DNA from: Rotaria sordida
Taxonomy: Eukaryota; Rotifera; Eurotatoria; Philodinida; Philodinidae
Reading direction: 5' to 3'
Assembly (NCBI GenBank): GCA_905250125.1
Contig: CAJNOL010000034.1
Location: forward strand, 215,649 to 279,648
Length of the DNA: 64,000 nt
Notes under the pieces: generated by a model
Told to the model about the DNA's origin: nothing
What the model saw: the letters and a program-made list of their open reading frames with translations, nothing else
Database searches by the model: none
Program-made: the position numbers and the translations under genes
Shown here: in pieces, positions 49,439 to 61,625 of the stretch
Position numbering within the stretch: position 1 is the first letter of the stretch
Layout: every line of letters begins with the position of its first letter

Positions 49439-52400
49439 TGTTTTGATAGAAGAATGATCGAACGAATTAGTTTTCTTTTTTTTTTTTTTTTATCTAGAAA
49501 ATTATGATCATCAATCATATGAAGAACACCTTTGTGAATCTATGTAGTCGGAATTTATGAAAGCTTTCATTTATTTTTTTTTCTTCTATAACGTTGTATT
49601 ATACCTGGCTGCTTTTATTTGTTCTACACATCAAATTTCCTTCGAAACAGACGGGCAGACAGAAAGAGAAATAGGGTGATCACGTCGTACACAACAAATA
49701 TGTCGAACAAAATCAGCTTCTCTCTGCATGACATAAAATTAACAAACGAAAGATGTATTACTTTAATGTTCTTTTCTATTTTTAATCAAAATTAATCATT
49801 ATGATTATCTAAGAAATTAATATATAAGAAAAAAAATATGTATAATGTAATTCAAGATTATATAGAATTATCAATCATTTTCTTTAAGAATATTTAATAA
49901 ATACAAATGTTTTAATTATCACGATAAATAAATATTTATTTTATCTAGTATAATATAGTTAATTTCTTCAAGATAATTCAAAAACAAATATATATATACT
50001 GTGGGAGACAAGCACAATACATGCATTGTTGACTAACTGTGAATATGATATCAAATAGATGTACTGTCTGGATACTATTCTAGCAACAAAAAAAAAATAA
50101 TTTGAACATATGATACAAAGAAAGATTTCTTTTTTTCATGCATTTATGAGAAAGACTTATATGAGTTTTTGTGAAATGTAACAATAGGAAAAATAATCAG
50201 AGAATCATAGATTGAATTGTGTCGAACATTTTAAAAGTAATTGGAGAAAAATAGAAATTAGACAATTGTCGCAATGTTATAAAATAATAAAAACTAGATC
50301 TGAAAATTCTTTCTTATAATTATTAATCACAGGTGTAATAAAAATGAGTATAAATTAAAAATTTCTTTCATCATTACGAGTCATTGTATTTCAATTTTAT
50401 TTTTTACTTTATCAAACCCTTGAGTGTTACTAAGTTTACCGAGAAATATTGTCATTTGTTGTTTTTTTTATAAGTTATGACGCACTTTGAAAAATATAAT
50501 GTCCGTTAAACACTTCGACTTATTCTACCCTAGATTTTTCTTTCTTTTTTTCTTCTTTTGTAATCATTTTCTCTTCACTATTCAAGTGACTTATTTGTTT
50601 TTCTCTGTCGATTTTCTTTCAGCATCAAATGAATGTATAAAAACAAATCTACTGTCTATTTTTATCACATTGTCACCTATTCTATATTTATTATCAATCA
50701 TGATTTTTGATTAGTATTCTTTCAATCATAAAACATCAGAATTGTCGATTATTAATTTATTTTTGTGTACTGGAAATAGATTGTTGTTTTTGTTGAAAAA
50801 AAAATGAACTATTTATTTTCGTTTTTCAAATTAATCATAACACTTAATTCTTACACTTCATAGACTCCATGCAATGAATAGATAACATAACTGTTTCTTC
50901 TATCTTAACATGATTATACCTAACAATAGATTTTTTATTTTATTTTAAATTATAAATAGTGTCACTTCATTTTCATAATACATTCGAAAAATCAAAAAGT
51001 GTTTGTGAAGTCTATAGGAACATTTCTGGAACATTTCTGCTGAAACATACTTACGAAGTAATTATTTATGTTTTAATTTTTCTACTTTCGGAAATCAAAT
51101 CTTTAGCGTGTGTTATATTAGAATTAAATAATTATTCTAACTAATATTATCATAAATATTTGAGTTATATATATATAATAAAGACTGAATTCGATTTTCT
51201 ATTGAAATAAAATTTTGCTTTAAAAATAAAATGATTTTAGTCTAAGAAAATGATCGTATGAACATGCGGATAGATATTCTTATCAACGAGTACATTAAAC
51301 ATTTTTTCTATAGTAATATAAATACACAATATTATTGTTGTAACTATCAAACATAAATGAAAAAACTAATACAAAAAAAAAAAACTAATAATGGATGTCA
51401 ATTCGTATTTGAATATTTTCTCGAAAACATTGTTGATTTATCTGTAAACACTCGAATACTTAAGAAATACTGTTTTTCCAATAGAATATTTTCGATTTTA
51501 TATATTATTCCTTAATTTTCACAAAAAATCTATCTTTTTATCATTAAGCAAATATCTACTCATAGTCATTTCATTGAAATTAGATTCCGAAATCAAAGTA
51601 ATATTCATGAAAGAGAATTGTTATCAATAGTCTCTTTAAAATTTTTATGCCAGACTTACCATCCATACAATACTTTTTTTTCTACTTGTTTAAAGTTAAA
51701 TCAAATAAAATTTCTCGTAAACTTGATTAATATTGAACAAAATATACTTCTCTGTTCACGATAAACATCTGTTATTTGGCAACACATTATAAGGAAGAAA
51801 AGTTTGTTTACTTAAATTATAAAAACTTTTCATGTCTTCTCATTTGTCAATATAAAATTGCAATTCAAAATTAGTTAAATTCAATCTCAATTGTTTTTTT
51901 TTTGTAATTAAAAATTATTCAAATAGAAAACAATCTTAAATTTCAAATTTCCGTTTTTTCAAAATTTACTGATAACAATTTAATAAAACTAGTATCTCCA
52001 ATTTCACTTTCAACTAACTACAGTTTATAGAATTCAGTAGAATAATTGTTACTACGAATGTCATGAACTTTTTCTTGAACTTGAACACATCATCTACTAA
52101 TTGACATTTTAATATGGAATCAAACATCAAATGAACATAAACTAATAGTCGATATGAAAGAGGATTTATATACAAAAACTAAAAATACAGAAAACAATGT
52201 TCAAAAAAAAAAAGACGACTTTCAAATACGGGTGCTGGTGAGCATCTTCTCTTCATCTAACTTACACCCGCAATAAATATGAGTCACCACTATAAATTAC
52301 GATAGAACCTCTTTGAAATCTCGCTTTAACTTTAATTAAAATTTTTCTTAGCTAAGCCCAAATCGATGACTTTTGTTCGTGCATTATGAGTGTTACTTAA

Positions 52401-53182
52401 TCAATAATAAAAAAAGCAAATCAGCTACCCAGTAAATATTTATCCAAAATATTTAGTTCTCTTTCATAAAAATCATCTTACATTCAACCGATAATAATAA
52501 TAATTTATTTTAAGACCAGTTATTATATGCATATAATCCTTGATAAATACTATTTATAGAAAAATCATCATATCATCCTTTATACGATGATACAGCTCTC
52601 TACATATCACCTCAAATCTATCTCAATCGAAAACTTCTTTGGTTAAAAGCTCATATCCTATATATATTACATCTCATCCTTTAAGATTAAAAAATTTGTA
52701 TTGAACAAAAATTCATGTCATCAACAAATTACACTAAGTTTTATAACGAAAATCTTTATTTAACAAAAAACTTACGTTCTCTACAAATTGCGACATCTCC
52801 ACGTAATTCAAAAATTTTCTCTAATCAATAACTCACGTCCAGAGAAATTGCAGTAACTTTTGAAATAAAATAACTTTTCATTGAAACTTTTTAAGACGAT
52901 TTATTTTCTATATATTCTTTCATTGATCTAATCTTTAAAAGTTAACTATCAAATCTACTCGTTTTAAAGAGATATAAACTATATATTATAGATTATTGAA
53001 GAGCGATCTCTATCGATTTGTTCAATATTCTTATTGGCTTTTGTTTACAATTATCTCAAACAAAGACAGAATAGAAACTTACATTACATTACAAAAGCTT
53101 TTTTATATTATTAATTCATTGAAGTCTTTTCAGATATTGTTCATTTTTTTTTTGTTATACATTCTCTTTATTCAAATCTAAC
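49439..53182. other. intergenic, 3.7 kb
   Basis: AT-rich DNA with short homopolymers. I see no exon-like ORF, RNA gene or clear inverted repeat. The divergent promoters of the desaturase (left edge) and RanGAP (right edge) presumably lie here. Confidence 0.5.
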
Positions 53183-56143
53183 ATGACAGATAATCTTTCA
53201 AAAAGTATTAAATCAACTGAACATGAATTATCTTGGGCAAATCGAGGTCTAAAAGGCAATAGTGCTGCTGATGGTAATCATATTTAATTCATTAAAAGAC
53301 TAAAGTAATTTTTTCTTTGTTTTTTTTTTTTGAATATGAAATCTAGTCAGAGAATTGTGTAATGAAATTGAAAAGTACAAACCATTAAAAGCATTACGTC
53401 TTGAAGGTAATACAATAAATGAAGAAGCAGCAACAGCTATTGGAAAAGCTTTAGAAAAACATAATGAAATTCAAGTAAATATCTAATATACTTTCCTTGA
53501 AGTTAATTCGATTGAATTGACTTTTAGCGTTTAATATGGAATGATTTATTTACAACTCGACTTAAAACTGAAGTACCACCATCATTAGTAAGATTCACAT
53601 TTTTTTTTTGATTTAATAAAGTTTCTTTTTATTTTTACTTTCTAATAGATTAAATTAACAAAAGGTCTTTTAACAAATGGCTCTCATATAATTGAAATAA
53701 ATTTAAGTGATAATGCTTTTGGTCCTATTGGTGTTAAAGGTCTTGAAACATTTCTTTCATCATCAGCATGTTATACACTTGAAGAACTTCGTTTAAATAA
53801 TTGTGGTATGGGTAGTATGGGTGGAAAAGTAAATGAATTATTCTTTTATTAGAAAGGAAAAAAATGTAATAAGATTAATTATAATTTTTTTAAGTTATTA
53901 GCTGAAGCTTTAATTGCATGTCATAAGAATAGTATTGTATCTGGTGGAAGACAATTTGCATTAAAACAATTTATTGCTGGTCGAAATCGTCTTGAGATTG
54001 AAGGTGCACAAGCATTAGCAAAAGCATTTGAAGTAATTTTATATTTTATCTTTCATTTTCAAAATTAAGCTTAAATTTTTTTTATTAATTTAGATTATTG
54101 GTACATTAGAAGTAATTCGTATGCCACAAAATGGTATTCGACCACCGGGTATTGAAGCATTAGCTACAGCTTTTGTACGAAATCGAAATTTACGCATAAT
54201 TGATCTTAATGATAATACAATAACGACAGCAGCAGCTAAATTAGCATCAGCTATTGGAAAATTACCTAAATTAGAAATAATCAATCTTGAATCTTCACTT
54301 ATTCGTACTAAAGGTGCTATTGCTATTGCTCGTGCTATTGTTTCACATAAAAATCTTCAAGTATAGAAATGTTTTTTTTTTTAATAATATAGAGTTCTTT
54401 TATTTTTAAAGGAATTATATCTCGGATGTAATGATATGCATACGGAAGGTGGTCTTGAAGTTGCACGAGCTGTTAAAAATATGTCATCATTGAAAGTATT
54501 AGATTTAAATGGTGTGTATTGTATCATTTTTTCTTTGTATTTTAATTGATTAATATATTATAGGAAATTGCTTTGGTTTTGATGGAATCGATGAAATTCG
54601 TAATGTACTTGAAAATAAGAGTTTTATTAATCAAATGGCATTTAGGTAAATTTAACTCTCTTATAGGTTGAGAGATACTTGATTCATTTTGTTGAAAAAA
54701 AGAAAGTGATAGAGCTTTAGAAGTTTTGAAATTGAGAATTCATTGAATAAAAAGAAAATAAACTAAATCAGTTTTTAAAAAAGTGTTGAGAAAAATGAGA
54801 TCATTGTTTTTGTAAATTCATATTTTCTTTCAATTTCTAAGCATTCGATCAGAAGGATCAAGCAAATCATAATTTTTATGCATGTATGATGATGTACTTG
54901 AAATGACGATACTTCTTCTAGATCAGTACCACAAAACAATAAATAATAGTCTTTATACGTCTTTGATTTGATCTGCAGAGGTTAGCTTTTATTTATTCAT
55001 TAAATTCTATAAAGTCTACAATACAAGATGATCAATAACTCGAACAAGTTGCTAAATATCCGAGAATCTCCCATACTATCATTAGTTGTTCTTTTAAATG
55101 GATATATATTATTGGTTTTTTTTTGTTAGTGATGATGAAGGTAGTGATGAAGATGAAGAAGAAGATGATGAAAATGAAGTTGACGATGAAGAAGATAATG
55201 ATGAAGATTATCAAGAAGCAGAAGAGGAACAACAAGAAAATGAACCTCCATCGTTCGTTCCCAATACAAATTCTACTCAAAAACATCTTGGTTTTCAATT
55301 TGGTGTTTCACCATCAATTTCATCGAAATCCGAAACTGTTAGTGGTCTATCTGACAGGATAGCAAAATTTGATTTTACTGCTAGTTCACCATTTAATTTT
55401 GGTTTACAATCAACAACTAACGTAATTTACATTAATTCATTTATTTTATTTTAATGATTTTTACTTATTTTAGAGTAAAGATAATAAATGGACAACATTT
55501 AATAATATTGATAAAGTTAAAGAACATTTAAAAGTGAGCAAAAGAAAAACATTGACGAAACAAATCTAAAAAAAATTATAAAACATTTTCCTAGAATGAT
55601 GAACAATCAATTGAACGTGCTATAAAATTACTTGAAGATATATGGAATGATTATACTCTCTCACAAAATGATTGTTCTTCTATTGCTAGTAAACATTAAA
55701 TACTTTGTTTATCTACAATTTAAATTTTTTACATATTCATAGAAAATATTTTAAAAACATTGACATTTACAACTACAAGTGAACGTAATTTTAACGAATG
55801 TTTACTTGTCTCGTTAGGCTTTGTTAAAGTAAGAAAAAGACATTTCGATTTTTTTGTTAACCAAAATTGTCTTGATTTTTATTTAGGACGAAAAAACGGG
55901 ACGTCAACGTCGTACAATAAATCAACGTGATAAAATATATCAAACACTTATTGATATTAATCAACAATTACCTAAATCAACAAAAAATCTTCTCTCAATT
56001 TTTCTTCAAAATAATTCGTATGTATCTATTCTATCATTTTTCTTTTTTGTTTAACAATGAATTTTATTTTCAAAAATAGGAATGATCAAAATCAATGTTT
56101 ATCTGGATTGAAACAGAAATTAGTAATGACAATAAAAGGATAA
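53183..56143 (+). CDS. RANGAP1: Ran GTPase-activating protein 1
   Basis: Fourteen exons: 53183-53273, 53347-53474, 53528-53587, 53649-53828, 53895-54032, 54094-54360, 54412-54511, 54564-54645, 55130-55421, 55474-55533, 55595-55688, 55743-55828, 55887-56017, 56080-56143. All are in phase, giving 590 residues (human 587). The N-terminal ~390 residues are leucine-rich repeats with family signatures: [15 protein letters not shown] (contains the arginine finger region), [62 protein letters not shown] and LDLNGN. An acidic stretch (55130-55240, Asp/Glu runs) and a helical C-terminal domain follow, as in animal RanGAP1. The protein switches Ran to the GDP form at the cytoplasmic side of nuclear pores. 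The human SUMO site LKSE is replaced by VKDE, so SUMO anchoring is uncertain. Confidence 0.95.
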
Positions 56144-59100
56144 TATATATATATATTTTTTTTTGTATCTGTATACTATGTCTATTTTTTGTTACAAAAT
56201 TAAACAAGATTAATACAACTAGCGGTTCTTAAATGTTAGTTTTTTTGTGGTAAATACTCGAAACAAATCATAATTAAATTTGATATCTACCAGGAATCGA
56301 AATAAGACGCTCGACTTGAACGTTATTTCTCTTTTCAAGAAAGATGTCTCATGTAGAAAAACCGCAAGAAATCGGTTTTAATGTGATTTTTTTGTCAAAA
56401 CTTCTTACATGAGTTTTACATCTCACAACTACTAACAATCACAAATCTTGATTATGCGAACATTTTGGAAGTTTCATGTAACTAATAACTAAAAGAAGAA
56501 TATTTATTCAGTTCGATGACATTCTTTATCCATGTACAAGGCCGAGTGCATTATTAATGGAATTAAACGATATAAGTGTTAGCTGTATACAAAAATGAAC
56601 AGTGTGACTAACGATAGTAACCAATCTGACTCTTTAAAATTGATCAGCGAGTATTTTACTCATGAGAGTTGATGCTGATAAATGACAGTCTTCAAGAAGT
56701 TGAAGTATCCACAAACGTAACTTTGTCTGTCGATTAAATAAATAATCCAACTTATCTCTCCTGCCATTTTTCCATTCAAGCACCAAAATGATTGGACCTT
56801 ATTCCACTCGTGATCACTATGGTAATGAACTTATTACAATATTCTAATAAATGACTGTAGTATTTGTGAAATTTCGTCATGTAAAAATCTTTTTTTGTAA
56901 AAGAAATATACTTTTACCAGTGTTATTCTAAGTCGGGCTGAACCGAGTCAGCAAAAAGTGAGCCAATTTCGAGGCTTGGTATCTACTCAGGTGAAACAAC
57001 ACGATTAAACTACGATGATTTTCCATCTGAAAAGAGTGTTTGTATATGATACACGTATCATATTTACATCGTATAATTGAAGTGTCTGTAATTCATTACA
57101 GTTAGAGATAGAAGAAAACATTTGTTTTTTGTTGATGTCGAAATAAAATTACTATTAAGTATATTTCTTATAGTTGAAAATATCATTCTAGAATATATGA
57201 ATATTTGTTGAAATTGTCGTTCCATTCTTAGGCTAATCGACAATAAGCATCTACTCTCATCTTAATTTTTTGTTATACTTTGTGCTTGTAAATCTTGCAG
57301 TTATTCTTCAGTTGGTTTTGTTGGAATTAAAAAGAATGCTATGTATTTTAAATTTAAAGTTTTTTTTAAGTAAAAAGTAAAGTATAACGATACATGAATC
57401 TTTTTTTTTTATAGAAACAGATGTTTTACATAGATATTCTCGAATGAATTTCATGAAGTTATGTGCATGATAGTTTATCTACATATTCGATATAATACTA
57501 ATCAGTCATTCGTCGTAAATGCAAGGTTGGATTGATATGTGATGTGACTATTGTAACATTGTATGGATATTCAGATACATGTTTTAAATGAAAAAATCAA
57601 AAGAGACAAGTGAATAACAATGATGAGCAAGGATATTTTAATATTTTAGTGACGAACATCCATAGGCATTGGAATTGATGAAGGACAAAAAAACATAAAA
57701 AGTACATGAGTGATCACTCCGAAACCTTAATTGCAAAACAAGAGAAGATACATAATTTGATGGCACTCAAATTGGTTTTTTTTACCTATAGTTGTATAAA
57801 GAATGTCAGGTAGATGGTCATGATTAATCGATAGACAATGCTTCAAATGAGTAGTACATTTATTAATGACCCACTAATAAACGGATGTGTGCCAGATTTA
57901 TTGATGTCTTCACAAACCAGAAAGCCATATTTTCATCAGCTATTGCTCCAGAAAAAACTTATAGACACAGTTGAATAGTTTTTCAAAGAAAGAAACTAGA
58001 TTTTTATTTCTTGCTTTTCAAATGCATCCGACGGAAGTATAAATTAGAGTACAGCTATAAAATGGTGCGTCACTTTTTTTTTTATCTCACAAACAATCAA
58101 ACAACACTCTGACAATTATCGAATATCAAGGTTTCACTAGATGGCAAAAACTAATCGGTTTTTTTCGATGATGACTTGATTTATTATTGTCTAATTTTTG
58201 GTTTAATGAATCAAATGATAGCTGCTTTTATTTGTTTCTTTGTCAACCGCTGCAGAGCCATTAGCATTAGACTCATCGAATTCGTACCAACGATAACATA
58301 AAATATCTTTTTCTTGACATCAATTTATATTTTTGAATAGTTCATTTAGAAACTTCGATATCTTATGAAGAATCATTGACATTTCTAGATATACTATTTT
58401 GTCTAGAAATTATATTGCAATCAACATAAATCAATTAATCAAGAAACAACATTCAATGTTCAAACTAGTCGCAACAATTTGTTCTCATTTTTATTTTATG
58501 CTTATCATTTCAGTCTTTTATTAATGATCTACCCTCTTTGTTTTCTTCAAATTTTTTTTTTATATATTCAATAATTTTAAATAAGGTATAATATTCATTT
58601 TAGTTTATTTTTTAGCATGCCCTATTTCATGAAGTCTAAGAAAGGTTAAAAAAACCATTCAAAAGAAACAAAAGACATGACAATATTAGCACCGGTTATT
58701 ATAGTTTATTAAAAAATGTCAAGAAGTTCAGGTCTAGCAAGGGAAGAAGAATGAGAAAAAAAGAGCGATAGGAAAAAATATGTGCGTATTTATTTCTGTT
58801 GGAATATGCATTTGTAGGATCACGCCATATGTAGAAGACAGAGATTATCGAAAGAAGATTAGAAGATAGAGCACAAGGTAACCAAGATGACAAAATGATA
58901 ACTCCAGTCGTCGAGAGTTCCCTTGACAGAAAACAGTAATGTTTATAAATTGACTAGATTATTTAGTTTTCTACAAATTGAATATTAACAAAAAGAAAAA
59001 TGAAAACAATCAAATAATAGATCAAATGAAAACAGTCGGCAACTACATATTAGTTTTAATTTGATATGTGATAGTATTAATTATGTTTCGATTTGTTTCA

Positions 59101-59519
59101 TATAATTAAGAAAAACACCACTTACCTATGCTTCACTATTCTTCTCTTATCAAAGAATATAATATTAAACAATATTTCATATATTGGTTAATGAAAAAGA
59201 CATTCGCATGCACTAATTAGAGATCATTATCTATAATAATATAGAAAATCGATTAGAGAAAAAAAAACATACAAAGGAAATGCGTGCACATTTTTTAATC
59301 AATGAATATCGAAGAAAAAGTCGTCACATGTGATGATAAATTCTGTGGATTATGCTAATATATCGATAAGAATTTTCACTATTGTCTAAGTTTTCCTTTT
59401 GAATAATTAATAGCAAATAGAATATGTTATTTATGAATAATATATTCATTTTTTATTCAAATATGCCATATGTCATGGATCTATTTATCTATTCAATTCA
59501 TAAAATTTTAAATGTCTGC

Positions 59520-60330
59520 TCAAATTAAACAATACAACTATAAGATCTTGTATGATTCTTGCAAGATCATATCGGAACTTATACCGTGTGTGATCTTCTA
59601 TAATTATACAAGACCCTATGAAAATCGATTATGATCTTATGTAAATCTTAAATCCATCGTTTCTGATGAAATCATATTGCATGATTCTTTTATGACATTA
59701 ATGTTAGATCTTATAAGATTTATAGATGACTTTCCAGAGTTTCTTACAATGTTTTATACCAAATTTTGTCCTATTTTTTCGTAGTCAATTGTTATGATAG
59801 GCAGAATGGGAGGATTAGAAAGGCGCTACTCCTTCTTCTTCATCTGTCCTAAAGAAATATTCATTGTAAATAAAAATTTATCTTTTATTACTTCATATAC
59901 CATTGATTATTGCTATTGAAATAAATCCAGATAAGTAAATTAAAATAAATTTTGCTTCCATTGAATGCGATTGTTAAGATAATCTACAATAAAGAAATAA
60001 GTGCTTTGAATGAATGAATGAATGAATGAATGAATGAAAACATACTTCTATTCAATCGAATCAATAAAATGCTCTGTGATGTGATTTCCAAACAGAAAAA
60101 CACCACTATATAGAAGATGTACGTTCAATTATAAAACGCATAGTATTTAAATTAGAACGTATTCAATTGCACAAAACTATCATTATAAAATCTATTTATG
60201 CAAGACAAACTTAAAATTATAATCCTATAAGATCATATTAGATCTTACTAGATTCCGTAAGATCATACAATGTGAATTTTACAACATCCAATTGCTTGTA
60301 AAATCATGCACGATCTTTGCAAGATTTTTC
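59520..60330. repeat. AAGATC-rich decayed inverted repeat
   Basis: Two clusters (59530-59720 and 60215-60330) each hold several copies of degenerate TATAAGATC / GATCTTATA / TGCAAGATC motifs. The clusters are partly inverted relative to each other (TTGTATGATTCTTGCAAGATC against the complement of the block near 60300). This looks like an old element with internal subrepeats; boundaries are approximate. Confidence 0.35.
60006..60038. repeat. (GAAT)n microsatellite
   Basis: About eight tandem GAAT units with no interruption. Nothing indicates a function. Confidence 0.9.
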
Positions 60331-61625
60331 TATCTAGATAAAAGACTTCTACTAAACGGTAGATTCATTGATTCATTAAAAACATCATTGTTAAAATTAC
60401 TTATTCAACTCTTACCTCTCGATCTATTATTGTCTCATTTTATTTCTAATAAAAAAAAAGGTCGTTTCTATGAGCATTTTTTATTCAATAGTAAAAATCA
60501 TTTAAAATAATGTCCTGTTGACAGACTTTTCTTTTGTACGTAATAAGAAATAAATAAACAATAATTGCTTACTCTCAAGAATTCAATGCTAAAACAATAT
60601 GTCTTTCTTTTGCAGGTTATGATTTACAAAGCAATCGTTTATAAAGGATTCGTTTGTAAGACGAATTGAAATGAATACGATTTAAAAAAAGTAATAGAGA
60701 AACATTTCTGAAACGTATCGAATCACATTCAAGAGTTCATTGAAATAAAAAAAAAACTTTATTTGAGTATCCTTTCATCCGAAAATCTTTCTGAAAATTT
60801 ACTTGAATGATGATTTTTCAATAGAAATATTTTATTCAACTATTTAATATTATTCGAATAGTGGCTTTTTTCCTATTCTTGTAGTACGACTATTGTATCA
60901 TTGTCAATGTCAAAGATCATTTGGCTTTTATTTAATTTCTATTAATAAATCTTTAAATAAATTTGGATTATAAAAACTAAAAATAAACCGTTTTTGTTTC
61001 TCAATTTCAAACTTGAACAAAGTAAATTTTATATTGAATATTCTCTTAGGTTATTTATCATGTAAATATTTAGATGGAATTTGTTTGCTATGAAATATAT
61101 GTCATATTTTTTCTACAGACACAATTACAAGGACAATTGACTTTTTATGCTTGTCACCATAAAATTAACAAAAAAAAAAAATGTTTCAATATGTAACGAA
61201 AGTATTCATACTAATTAAGAGAAGTTTAATAAAGAATGTTTAATTAGTATAAAATATAATCATATAAGTGGATGTTGAATATTTTTCTAATAATAGAAGA
61301 AAATGATTTCAAAATAAAAGTTATGGCTGTGGAGCTTATCCCTTTTTTCTATTCTTCTCCATCTTTTACAGTGTTTGCTGAAAGAAAAAAAGTTTTTTTT
61401 TTCTTTTTCTCATTACATTCTTCATCAACCTTGTTTTTACGTCGCTCCTTTTGCAATGTACGTAAAAGTGAGTTAAAAAAAAACGAGACAGAAGAACGAT
61501 ACTCATTCCCCTACTCCATTGAATAATAAACAAATAAAAAAGGACAAAAAAACTAAAGTTGTACAAATAAAAGGACATATTCATATTGTTTCTTCAGTAT
61601 TAAAAGAAAATAAATCTACTGCAAT

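Larger units (their letters stand above)
56144..61625. other. intergenic, 5.5 kb
   Basis: No gene was recognised. The stretch holds an AAGATC-rich decayed repeat (59520-60330) and a (GAAT)n microsatellite (60006-60038). The remainder is AT-rich with no sustained reading frame. Confidence 0.55.

Noticed and set aside
55032-55298. Hydrophobic minus-strand ORF resembling a membrane protein
   Set aside because: It is the antisense of the Asp/Glu-rich stretch of RanGAP1; GAA/GAT codons read backwards as Phe/Ile codons.
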